Assembly (NCBI GenBank): GCA_903944255.1
Contig: CAJARE010000254.1
Location: 1 to 9,125, forward strand
Source: an uncultured beta proteobacterium
GTDB taxonomy: Bacteria; Pseudomonadota; Gammaproteobacteria; Burkholderiales; Burkholderiaceae
Reading direction: 5' to 3'
Length of the DNA stretch: 9,125 nucleotides
A program made the translations under genes and the position numbers. Shown here in pieces: positions 1-6,532 of the stretch. Each line of letters begins with the position of its first letter. The stretch's first letter is position 1. The notes under the pieces are model-generated. The model had not been told where the DNA came from. It ran no database searches and worked only from the letters and a program-made list of their open reading frames with translations.

Positions 1-267
1 ATTGTGCAAAATCGATCTGGCTCGCCCGCTAAAAGTTTGACGGATATCAATAGCCTTTTAATGCGCTCTGGCGCAGGATCTAGTGTGACGGTAGATGCAA
101 GTCTAGTAAATATTAATTCTCAGTATTGGCTTGCATCTTCTGAAGTCAATCTGGGAAGTAGCATTTTTAAGAATTCCAGCTTAATTCAGAGATCATTGAG
201 TCCAATGGCCTTGGGCAACTATACTCAAGTTGTTTGGAATAGAACTAACCGGATATTGTCAGAATGA
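1..267 (+). CDS. gspK: Type II secretion minor pseudopilin GspK, C-terminal part
   Basis: This is the 3' end of a gene whose start lies before the window; the frame is open from base 1, giving 88 residues and a TGA stop. GspK is the large minor pseudopilin that caps the tip of the type II secretion pseudopilus in the periplasm. The visible part fits the GspK C-terminal domain: a 'SLTDINSLL' helix, then 'VNINSQYWLASSEVNLG', which matches the usual pattern in which an S-x-Y/F-x-L segment leads into a strand ending in V-x-L-G, and a closing 'VVWNR' strand. Its stop overlaps the gspL start in ATGA (264-267), the usual operon coupling of these two genes. The identification rests on motif style plus the gspL neighbour. 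The GTG at position 4 is an internal codon, not a likely start. Confidence 0.82.
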   Translation: MVQNRSGSPAKSLTDINSLLMRSGAGSSVTVDASLVNINSQYWLASSEVNLGSSIFKNSSLIQRSLSPMALGNYTQVVWNRTNRILSE

Positions 268-1589
268 GTCTATTGATTATTCATTGCCCTCTCAAGCCGC
301 TTTTCGAAGTAGCCAGTACTGATGACGGCTTTAACGCTCAAAAAGAAGCTTTTGAGTGGTGCTTATGCGAAACCAACGCATTACATGCCACCATTCAATC
401 ATCCGGAACAGGAACTGTTGAATCGATGCCTTATGCCGATGAAGCTTTGGTATTAATGCCAACTCTAGACGTTAGACTGATGGAGAAAAAGGTTCCGCTA
501 GTAAAAGCGAAGAAATTACAGCAGGTTCTCCCAAGCCTGATTGAAGATGAGATTTTAGGTGACATTGAAAGCAGTGTAATTTACGCTTTGCCACAACTGC
601 CTGGTCAATCAGGATCCCAAAGAACGCTTGCAGTCATGAATAAATCTTGGTTGCATTGGCTGGTTAGAGAGCTTGATCACATTCTGACGCCTCGTGTCCG
701 CATGATCCCAGATTGTCTGATCATGCCCTTGCAAAATACGAGCACAAACCCACAAGAACCCTTGAGTTCTTGTGTTGCTTTTCAAAGAAGTGATGCTGCA
801 GTCATTTACACATGGCATAAGACTGAACAGCTTGGAGTCGCCTGGATTGAAGAATCAGAAGAAGTGGTATTGCCTAGTCGCTTAAAAGATATCAAACCAA
901 TAGAATGGTCATGGGACTGGATGACTCCAAGCGCTTTTACTTTTAGCCGCCGCACTGACATTGCGGCAGCAAGCTTAAATTTATTACATGCTGAACTTGG
1001 TATGCGCAAGTCATCCAAAAAATCTACCCTGAATTGGTTTTCGAACTCAGGCCGGCAGTTACAAACACCGCTTAGCAAAACCATCTCCTGGTTGGATCAC
1101 AGCTTATGGACAAAACCTATCATCTGGGCTCAATATGCTGTGAGTAGTATTGTTTTGGGTGCGGGAATATATACCTCTTGGCTCGCTGTAGATAATTGGC
1201 GCTGGGGTCGTAATATTGATATTTCTGCTGCACAGTTTTTGACACCTGAAACGATTAGCTTACTTGCTCAAAATAAAAACACCGACTCGATTGCCTTAGC
1301 CTTCACCAAACAGTTAACGAATGAAGCACGCCATAAAGGCCTGCCTACTGATGCCGACTTCATCGCTATGACTGGCAAACTCCAGCAACTCAAAACTGCA
1401 CTTGGAAAAGGATCTATAGACAAAATGGAGTATGACGGCTACCGCATTGATTTTGAATTTAAGGCAGGTGGAGAAATACTGAGTGCTGCCGATGTCATTG
1501 GTAAAGCACAATCTCTAGGCTTGATGGTTACCGACCTTGGAAATAACCGTTACAGACTTCAGCCTTATGCAGGATTAGGTTCAAGCTAG
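264..1589 (+). CDS. gspL: Type II secretion inner-membrane platform protein GspL
   Basis: GspL is a bitopic inner-membrane protein of the type II secretion assembly platform. Its cytoplasmic actin-like domain recruits the ATPase GspE, and its periplasmic ferredoxin-like domain pairs with GspM. The 441-residue product has the right length and layout: a cytoplasmic domain (about 1-280) containing 'LPSLIEDEILGDIE' near 89-102 and the family-typical 'LNLLHAEL' near 238-245, one hydrophobic membrane segment at about 285-307, and a periplasmic C-terminal domain ending in a beta-alpha-beta pattern (about 385-435). The ATG at 264 overlaps the gspK stop by 4 nt; the ribosome site is weak, so translation is probably coupled. 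No gspM follows, although GspL normally needs it; gspM may be lost or elsewhere. The family call is firm. Confidence 0.9.
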   Translation: MSLLIIHCPLKPLFEVASTDDGFNAQKEAFEWCLCETNALHATIQSSGTGTVESMPYADEALVLMPTLDVRLMEKKVPLVKAKKLQQVLPSLIEDEILGDIESSVIYALPQLPGQSGSQRTLAVMNKSWLHWLVRELDHILTPRVRMIPDCLIMPLQNTSTNPQEPLSSCVAFQRSDAAVIYTWHKTEQLGVAWIEESEEVVLPSRLKDIKPIEWSWDWMTPSAFTFSRRTDIAAASLNLLHAELGMRKSSKKSTLNWFSNSGRQLQTPLSKTISWLDHSLWTKPIIWAQYAVSSIVLGAGIYTSWLAVDNWRWGRNIDISAAQFLTPETISLLAQNKNTDSIALAFTKQLTNEARHKGLPTDADFIAMTGKLQQLKTALGKGSIDKMEYDGYRIDFEFKAGGEILSAADVIGKAQSLGLMVTDLGNNRYRLQPYAGLGSS

Positions 1590-1613
1590 GGCTTTGGAAG
1601 GAGCTAAGCCCTA
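1587..1613 (+). other. Hairpin at the gspL stop with a Shine-Dalgarno sequence in its loop
   Basis: TAGGGCTT (1587-1594, including the gspL stop codon) is the exact reverse complement of AAGCCCTA (1606-1613), giving an 8-bp stem and an 11-nt loop. The loop contains GGAAGGAG (1596-1603), a strong Shine-Dalgarno match, but no ATG, GTG or TTG sits 5-10 nt behind it. No T-tract follows, so it is a poor intrinsic terminator. It may be the relic ribosome site of a lost gspM, or an RNA 3'-end structure. Confidence 0.4.
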
Positions 1614-1638
1614 AGCAGTTGTAATGGCCCTACCATCT

Positions 1639-1666
1639 TTGACCTAATTTATAACTGGGGTAGTAT
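1639..1666 (+). promoter_or_regulatory. Candidate sigma-70 promoter for the lipoprotein gene
   Basis: TTGACC (1639-1644) and TAGTAT (1661-1666) are separated by 16 nt, resembling -35 and -10 boxes (5/6 and 4/6 matches). Transcription would begin near 1673 and leave a leader of about 80 nt before the ATG at 1752. It sits where the gspKL operon ends, so the lipoprotein gene could be transcribed independently. The call is by sequence pattern only. Confidence 0.35.
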
Positions 1667-1690
1667 GGTGCTAACAAGCCTTTGAGCTGA

Positions 1691-1707
1691 CTTAGCATTC
1701 TGCTAAG
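1691..1707. repeat. Short perfect inverted repeat in the lipoprotein leader
   Basis: CTTAGCA (1691-1697) and TGCTAAG (1701-1707) form a perfect 7-bp inverted repeat with a 3-nt TTC loop. It lies between the candidate promoter and the lipoprotein start codon, so it could be a leader RNA hairpin or an operator. No T-run follows on either strand, which argues against an intrinsic terminator. Confidence 0.4.
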
Positions 1708-1751
1708 ACTACCGCCCTAGATTTCGAACACTGCTTAATACTAGGGGCGCT

Positions 1752-2843
1752 ATGACACTTCATCTCTTTAGAACTATTCAACCTAGTTTTATATTTTCCA
1801 TTGCTATAACAAGTCTATTGATATCTTGTAGTGGCGGTGGCGATAGTTCAAGTAGTTCCTCGAATGTCATAACTTATACAACCATTAATAATCCAGCAGC
1901 TACATCGCCAACTTATTTTACGAGTCTGACAGGGGTTCGCGGAGTCGCTGATTCTTCAGATGTTTATATTACTGGGGCTACGATATTGGGTAGTACGTAT
2001 ACAGCACAGCTATATAAGGGGCCTCTAACCGGAGGAGGCACATACTATACGATGTCCTACCCCTCATCGAGTGGAGCAACAACCAAGACTACTAATTCTT
2101 ATAGTGTTGATAACCTTCCAAATGGTCGCGTGAGCGTTGTGGGTAGCTACAACACTACGCAAAATGAAAGTCAACAGGGCTATATTTATACTGGCCCAGT
2201 TGTCGATAACCCTAGCACTGGATTTGCAACGATCAATTTCCCGAATGCCTCTCTAACCATTCCCCATAGTGTTATGAATGATCTGGTAGTTGGTGGGTAT
2301 GAGCCACAGACAGGCAGACCACATGCTTTTATTTATCAAATCAGTACTGGCAAATTTACCCGCCTAACAGTGATGACTGATAAGAATGTTGCTGAGACAG
2401 CATACGGCGTTTGGCATAACGGCGGCACCAGCTACACAATTGTCGGTGGCTTCACGGAAGCGTCTGATATAGAGAAAGCTTATATTCTTGATTATGATTC
2501 AAGCACTGGAGTCATCACTAATACGACCGCCTATACCTTCAATAATCAGGCCTCAGTATTAACCCATTTTGAAGGCATTACTACTAATGGCAGTGGAGGA
2601 TATTATTTGGCGGGCTTTGGTGAAATTACTTCAGGAAGTCCTGCCTTAGGTGCTCTTGTCAATGTTACAAGAATACCTACTGGTTTTACTAGTACACCAG
2701 CATGGGTGTCAGTCGCTGTTCCTGGCGCCACGACTCAAGATTCAAATACTGTTTATCAAAATAATCTTTTAGGTACCTTCTCGCCTGGCCCACTCTCATT
2801 AAATGGCTATGTAGCTAATGTTCCCATAAGTTTAATTAAATAA
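1752..2843 (+). CDS. Putative outer-membrane lipoprotein of unknown function
   Basis: I do not recognise this 363-residue protein as a named family. It has a lipoprotein signal peptide: a hydrophobic stretch at about 11-24 ends in the lipobox L-I-S-C with Cys26 as the lipidation site. Ser rather than Asp at +2 predicts the outer membrane. A GGG-D-poly-Ser linker (28-37) follows. The mature part is rich in Ser, Thr, Gly, Asn and Tyr with few charges and shows a loose repeat of about 50 residues: a G-I/V turn, a V-V-G or I-V-G-G strand, then 'AFIYQISTG' or 'AYILDYDSSTG'. This resembles HAF-like or beta-propeller repeats, so an extracellular all-beta fold is likely. The start is set by AGGGG at 1743-1747, 4 nt before the ATG. 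It lies next to type II secretion genes, so it could be a surface or secreted substrate, but that is inference only. Confidence 0.7.
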   Translation: MTLHLFRTIQPSFIFSIAITSLLISCSGGGDSSSSSSNVITYTTINNPAATSPTYFTSLTGVRGVADSSDVYITGATILGSTYTAQLYKGPLTGGGTYYTMSYPSSSGATTKTTNSYSVDNLPNGRVSVVGSYNTTQNESQQGYIYTGPVVDNPSTGFATINFPNASLTIPHSVMNDLVVGGYEPQTGRPHAFIYQISTGKFTRLTVMTDKNVAETAYGVWHNGGTSYTIVGGFTEASDIEKAYILDYDSSTGVITNTTAYTFNNQASVLTHFEGITTNGSGGYYLAGFGEITSGSPALGALVNVTRIPTGFTSTPAWVSVAVPGATTQDSNTVYQNNLLGTFSPGPLSLNGYVANVPISLIK

Positions 2844-2863
2844 TGTGTGCTATAGGTCAATAA

Positions 2864-2992
2864 GCACCTTCGGAACTTCAGAACAATATTCGCAGAGGTG
2901 AAGAATTTGGCCGCATGAATTCTATCGGCCTGAAGTTACCCTCCACAGACAACAAACTACTCCTTAGAGTGGCTAGCAAAAAATTCCAATAA
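2864..2992 (+). other. Start-less 42-codon open frame, possible gene fragment
   Basis: The frame is open between TAA at 2861 and TAA at 2990 and encodes 42 residues of protein-like composition, with 'NNIRRGEEFGRMNSIGLKLP' in the middle and a basic 'RVASKKFQ' end. The only ATG is at 2915 and has no good Shine-Dalgarno site. It follows the lipoprotein stop by 20 nt. It may be the 3' remnant of a lost gene or a chance open frame; I do not recognise the protein. Confidence 0.2.
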
Positions 2993-3003
2993 AGCTCAGT
3001 AGC

Positions 3004-3178
3004 TTAAAACTTATAGCCTAAGCCTACTAGCGCATTAGTGACTTTAAAGCTGGCGGTCCCCGCTTCTAAATTGAGGGGGTATTCAACGCAAAAATAATTG
3101 TTACCCCAGGATTCTAATTTATTGAGGACTTGTAATACCTATTGACTTGGCTAAGAGGGAGCCCAGTAGTGCCTTAGT
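3004..3178 (-). pseudogene. Decayed beta-barrel outer-membrane protein gene (ends only)
   Basis: Two minus-strand pieces look like the ends of one gene. The 3' piece (3138 down to 3004, 44 codons and TAA) encodes 'SWGNNYFCVEYPLNLEAG' and ends '...ALVGLGYKF'. A terminal Phe with Tyr at -3, Leu at -5 and Val at -7 is the classic C-terminal beta-strand signal recognised by the BAM complex. An in-frame TAG (3141-3139) blocks it upstream. In another frame, 3178 to 3122 encodes 'TKALLGSLLAKSIGITSPQ' and then a stop. This resembles an export signal peptide (compare M-K-K-A-L-L-G-x-L-L-A-L-S) with a Lys inside its core and GTT rather than ATG in the codon before it. I infer an internal deletion of most of the barrel, plus a frameshift and loss of the start. 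The C-terminal identification is good; the signal-peptide link is less sure. Confidence 0.5.
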
Positions 3179-3324
3179 AACTTCTTGAGAGTTATTGAGC
3201 GTTCTAGGTTGGGCTTAATCCATCCGTCCGAAGCAGTTTAAGCCAAAAGTCGGCATTAAGTACTTTTTCATCTATCGTGAAAAGCACCAAAAAGTTACCT
3301 TTGAGGCTTATAGGTTTCACCTCT

Positions 3325-3345
3325 CATCACACCTTTTGTGTGGTG
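3325..3345 (-). other. Stem-loop over the stop codon of the truncated methyltransferase frame
   Basis: CATCACAC (3325-3332) pairs with GTGTGGTG (3338-3345) through 8 base pairs including one G-T, with a CTTTT loop on the plus strand. The stem contains the minus-strand stop codon (3329-3327). In the direction of the operon no T-run follows, so an intrinsic terminator is not supported. It is the only compact hairpin I see near the end of the operon. Confidence 0.3.
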
Positions 3346-3611
3346 GATGTGGGGAAAAAGGTTTTCCAAGTCTCAAGGGATCCACCGTTTTGAACATCAA
3401 TTTCTACAAGATTGAGATTTTGTGTGCGGTATTTTTCAAAGAGCTCATCATAGAAAGGGAGATATGAGGACCATTTATCACTCACTTTTCGCATTTTTTG
3501 CCGATGAATTTGCTCAACAGATAAATGACTCATGTCAAAAGTTTTCTTTTCAGATTCATTTATGCTCATTACAACCATATTACTGGCTATTGTAGAGCTG
3601 TTCAAACTCAT
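3327..3611 (-). pseudogene. Truncated class I SAM-dependent methyltransferase (5' fragment)
   Basis: This 94-codon frame looks like only the N-terminal part of a SAM-dependent methyltransferase that is normally 200 residues or more. The segment 'DKWSSYLPFYDELFEKYR' (45-62) followed by 'LNLVEIDVQNGGSLETWKTF' (66-85) matches the family pattern D-K-x-x-x-Y-x-x-x-Y-x-x-L-F ... L-L-E-I-G-V-Q-N-G-G-S-L-x-x-W-x-x-x-F-P, in which E-I-G begins the SAM-binding motif I. Here the Gly is Asp72, and the frame stops just after F-P, before the rest of the Rossmann fold. I found no continuation in any minus-strand frame downstream. The ATG at 3611 overlaps the ligase gene by 32 nt; in-frame ATGs at 3578 (1 nt after the ligase stop), 3569 and 3533 are alternatives. 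It is probably non-functional as an enzyme; a short functional peptide cannot be excluded. Confidence 0.6.
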
Positions 3612-5304
3612 TTGAATAGAGCTCGTATAGTCTATTACGCCTTACCTTCAGAGAAGGTGTCATTGTTCCCCTAGCAATACTCAACTCTTCAGGAATAACA
3701 ATAAACTTTTTGATACGGCATTTTGACTCTAGTGTTTTATTAACTGCTTTGATACCTTCATTAATTCTTTTTTCTAGGGAGTACAAATCGAGTTTTTGAG
3801 AATTCAGTGCTTTGATATTGTCAATAGTTGGAATAACTGCTGCTACTAGAAATAGCTTCCCATGCCCATACACCACTACTCGATCAATATCAGGGAAGTT
3901 ATTAAATTTTATTTCAATACTTTGAGGAGAGATCATTTCAGAGCCCGATGTTTTAATGAAATCCTTTTTCCTATCCTGAATCTGCAATAATCCGTTCTCA
4001 TCCCAGCCACCAATATCTCCAGTGTGTAACCAACCGTCGATAATTGTTTTAGCTGTGAGGTCTGTGGCGTTCCAGTAGCCTTTCATCACATTCGGACCAC
4101 GAACTAAGATTTCACCATCTGCTGCTAACTTTACCTCCATTCCTGACATAGGCTTTCCTACAACCCCTGGGATAAGTTGCCCTACTTCACTCATTGTGAT
4201 GCCAGGGCCACATTCAGTTTGTCCGTATGCCTGATGCAGGTTAATGCCTAATGCTGCAAAAAAGATGGCATCTTCTCTAGCCAGAGGTGCCCCTGCTACT
4301 AAAGCACCAACTAAATGACCGCCTAACTTTGCTTGTATTTTCTTTCTTACTAACAATCCACAAATTAAGTCTTGGAGCATCTCTACAAGATTGAATTTGT
4401 GACCACTAATCTTCTTTTCCCCTAAACGAAGAGTTAAAGTAAATAGTTGATTAGCCAAGATGCCTTGCCCATTCATACGAGCAATAATCTGCTTGCGCAG
4501 AATATCCCAAAGCCTTGGGATAGTATTCATGATTGTTGGTTTTACGTATTGCAGATTAGCATTTAAGTTTTTTAAGTCATTGCATATAAATACTTGTGCC
4601 CCAATATAAATAGGCGTCCAAATATCCGCACAATGAGCATAAGAATGAGCAAACGGAAGAATGGAAAGAAAGCGATTGCCATCTAAACCATATGGCTGAA
4701 TCGTTTTTGCTGCTCCACGGCAATTATTTAATATATTTCCATTGCTTAGCATCACACCTTTGGAAGCGCCACCTGTGCCAGAGGTATAAATTAAGCAGAC
4801 TGTTTGATCCAGATCAGCAATAGAATATTGAGTTTCTAGAGTGGCAGGATTCTGGCTAATGGAATCTTCCCATTCACTACTTCCAATGTAGAGTGAATGG
4901 CATAGTTGATCCTTAAATTCTGCGGCAACGATGCTCATTTCTGCTGAGAGATGATGATCGGCAATCAAAATGCGGGCACCACTATCGCGAAGAATATGGC
5001 GCCACTCATCAGCAGGTGATTGGCTATACCCAGCTACTAAAATTGCCTTAAGTCTTAATGTTGCCAACTCTGTAATAAGCCAATCGCGAGAATTATCCGC
5101 AATAACCAAAATCCGATCTCCAGCTTTTATACCCTTCGAAGCAAAAACGGCAGCCAGTGAGTTGGATTGCTGGGATAACTCACCCCAAGTCGCATGCTCC
5201 CATACACCCTTCTCTTGATAATGCAAAAAAGGTAAATGCGTATTTTTTGCGCACTGTAGCTCAAATAACTGTAAAAGAGAATAAAGATTTGAAAGATCCG
5301 ACAT
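3580..5304 (-). CDS. AMP-forming acyl-CoA synthetase, long-chain (FadD15-like)
   Basis: This 574-residue member of the ANL superfamily should activate a carboxylic acid, probably a fatty acid, with ATP to an acyl-adenylate and then to a CoA (or carrier) thioester. Visible motifs are the A3 phosphate loop 'YTSGTGGASKG' (173-183; Ser replaces the usual Pro before Lys182), the long-chain-synthetase signature 'LPFAHSYAH' (216-224), 'PTIMNTIPRLWDIL' (256-269), A5 'YGQTE' (360-364), A7 'HTGD' with Asp430, A8 'DRKKDFIKTSGSEMISP' (444-460), and a C-terminal 'TPSLKVRR' carrying the likely A10 lysine (about 553). Length is normal for the family (about 600). The ATG lies 4 nt after the oxidoreductase stop, with little Shine-Dalgarno, suggesting translational coupling. 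No membrane segment stands out, so it should be cytosolic or peripheral. The acid substrate cannot be read from sequence; the neighbouring oxidoreductase and methyltransferase fragment hint at a modified acyl product. Confidence 0.88.
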   Translation of the reverse strand: MSDLSNLYSLLQLFELQCAKNTHLPFLHYQEKGVWEHATWGELSQQSNSLAAVFASKGIKAGDRILVIADNSRDWLITELATLRLKAILVAGYSQSPADEWRHILRDSGARILIADHHLSAEMSIVAAEFKDQLCHSLYIGSSEWEDSISQNPATLETQYSIADLDQTVCLIYTSGTGGASKGVMLSNGNILNNCRGAAKTIQPYGLDGNRFLSILPFAHSYAHCADIWTPIYIGAQVFICNDLKNLNANLQYVKPTIMNTIPRLWDILRKQIIARMNGQGILANQLFTLTLRLGEKKISGHKFNLVEMLQDLICGLLVRKKIQAKLGGHLVGALVAGAPLAREDAIFFAALGINLHQAYGQTECGPGITMSEVGQLIPGVVGKPMSGMEVKLAADGEILVRGPNVMKGYWNATDLTAKTIIDGWLHTGDIGGWDENGLLQIQDRKKDFIKTSGSEMISPQSIEIKFNNFPDIDRVVVYGHGKLFLVAAVIPTIDNIKALNSQKLDLYSLEKRINEGIKAVNKTLESKCRIKKFIVIPEELSIARGTMTPSLKVRRNRLYELYSNEFEQLYNSQ

Positions 5305-5308
5305 AAGT

Positions 5309-6532
5309 CTAAAAATATTTTCTGACTAAATTAGAGGCATGTCTAGCGGTATGCTCCATGCTGGCAAAACTCAAATATTCTCCAGTCCAATAAATATTAT
5401 TTTTACCCTGCAGAGATTCTATGTCATCGAAAATACCAGCGTCTACTACTTTTGGCGAAAAATGAGGAAAATATTTCCAGGATTTTTTTTCCTTGATGGA
5501 TTTGATCGTAATTCCCATTTTTAACAATATCCTTTTAATGCATTCCTCTATGTCCTCTATTCGAGCGCCCTCTTCAGAGATACTATAGATGAGAACATGA
5601 GGATTATCTTGATGCGGCTGAAACCAAAGCAAAGGCAATGAACTGCGCTTAAATGCACCTTCTGTAAATCCCGGAAAATAGCCTGTTTGCGAAGGAAATG
5701 GTGAAGACTCGATCAAGAGTGAATGATAATGAACATAATTAAATAGATCTAAAAATGAATAGTCTTCTAACTGGTTCGCCACTATTTTTTTTGCTTGATC
5801 GGGCGGGCAGGCAATAATCAAGGCATCGTATTGAACTGAGCCCCCATTAATTTGTATCTTTCCATTCCTCAACAACACTATTTGAGTAACCTCAAGATTT
5901 AACCGAACATCCAACTCCTCTGCCAAGCGATCCCAAAGGCTAGATATACCCTCACTAGATATATATCCTAACTTTGTTGTGAAGGGTGGTATGGCGAGTT
6001 TTATTATTTCAAAAAAATGAGGAAAGTATTTGACCGAGGCTTCGTCCAAATATCCATAGCCCAATCCAGACCATAAAGCACTGATCACCCTACTTAAAGT
6101 TGGCAATTTTTTTAAGTCATAAAACGAAACGATATCTGATTTTGCCAACACATTTTTTCTAAAAAATATGTGTGTTAGAAATCGATAATATTCAAATATG
6201 TAGCAAATCTTTTGGGATATGGTGAGGCGATGAACCCCTTCGAAGTCTACAAAAATAAACTCCGACTTTTTTAAGCCTTGAGCAACTTCAAGGGGATGGT
6301 TCACTCTCTTTGCTAAACCAAGAATCTCCTGGTATTGCTTGCCGATCCATACCGCCCCCATTTCAAATAAACGATTCTCTTTTTCAACCGTTAATACTTT
6401 TCCCCCAACCCTGGAGTTTGCCTCAAATATGACTGGGGAATAGCCTAAATCTTTTAATCGAATTCCAGCAGTAATTCCTGCGGCACCCCCTCCAATAATG
6501 GCGATAGATTTATTAATACGGCACTCCGACAA
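5309..6532 (-). CDS. FAD-dependent oxidoreductase, amine-oxidase/protoporphyrinogen-oxidase type
   Basis: This 407-residue flavoprotein belongs to the large amine-oxidase-like FAD superfamily (amine oxidases, desaturases, protoporphyrinogen oxidase). The N-terminal Rossmann motif 'IIGGGAAGITAG' has G14-x-G16-x-x-G19, with Glu37 at the end of the second strand for the FAD ribose, followed by 'RVGGKV' (41-46), typical of this family. Near the C-terminus 'IYWTGEYLSF' followed by 'MEHTARHASNLV' is the usual second FAD-contacting segment, in which the helix follows a W-x-G-E/D strand. It is slightly shorter than typical amine oxidases (430-500). No Met occurs before residue 58 and an in-frame TGA lies just upstream, so the start is probably TTG at 6532, with GGTGA about 9 nt before it. 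That start overlaps the upstream gene by 20 nt, implying coupling. The substrate is unknown; the ligase next door suggests a lipid-like or acyl substrate, which is inference. Confidence 0.8.
   Translation of the reverse strand: MSECRINKSIAIIGGGAAGITAGIRLKDLGYSPVIFEANSRVGGKVLTVEKENRLFEMGAVWIGKQYQEILGLAKRVNHPLEVAQGLKKSEFIFVDFEGVHRLTISQKICYIFEYYRFLTHIFFRKNVLAKSDIVSFYDLKKLPTLSRVISALWSGLGYGYLDEASVKYFPHFFEIIKLAIPPFTTKLGYISSEGISSLWDRLAEELDVRLNLEVTQIVLLRNGKIQINGGSVQYDALIIACPPDQAKKIVANQLEDYSFLDLFNYVHYHSLLIESSPFPSQTGYFPGFTEGAFKRSSLPLLWFQPHQDNPHVLIYSISEEGARIEDIEECIKRILLKMGITIKSIKEKKSWKYFPHFSPKVVDAGIFDDIESLQGKNNIYWTGEYLSFASMEHTARHASNLVRKYF

Larger units (their letters stand above)
2844..3326. other. Intergenic region of gene remnants, no intact gene
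   Basis: This is about 480 nt without a convincing intact gene. It separates the plus-strand lipoprotein gene from the 3' end of the minus-strand operon. It contains a plus-strand start-less open frame (2864-2992), a decayed minus-strand outer-membrane protein gene (3004-3178), a further 38-codon GTG frame on the minus strand (3204-3320) with no good ribosome site, and inverted repeats at 2874-2937 and 3212-3244. No strong hairpin followed by a T-run was found for terminating either flanking transcript. No transposase, insertion-sequence ends or target-site duplications were seen. Confidence 0.6.

Noticed and set aside
609..1084. Minus-strand open frames (609-818 and 806-1084) inside gspL
   Set aside because: They lie fully antisense to a well-supported gspL, have no recognisable domains and no ribosome sites of note; they are frame shadows.
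1314..1511. Minus-strand open frame inside the 3' part of gspL
   Set aside because: Antisense to the GspL periplasmic domain with Cys/Phe-rich, unstructured composition; a shadow frame.
3212..3244. GGCTTAA/TTAAGCC inverted repeat considered as a terminator
   Set aside because: The 7-bp arms are 19 nt apart and no T-run follows on either strand.
3204..3320. 38-codon GTG-start frame on the minus strand after the methyltransferase fragment
   Set aside because: Protein-like in places ('VLFTIDEKVLNADFWLKLL') but without a properly spaced ribosome site, recognisable domain or link in frame to the methyltransferase; kept only as part of the remnant region.
4970..5218. Plus-strand open frame antisense to the acyl-CoA synthetase
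   Set aside because: The opposite strand has clear ANL-family coding sequence; this frame shows no domain or start signal.
5339..5524. Plus-strand open frame antisense to the FAD oxidoreductase C-terminus
   Set aside because: It overlaps the conserved FAD-contacting segment on the other strand and has no motif.
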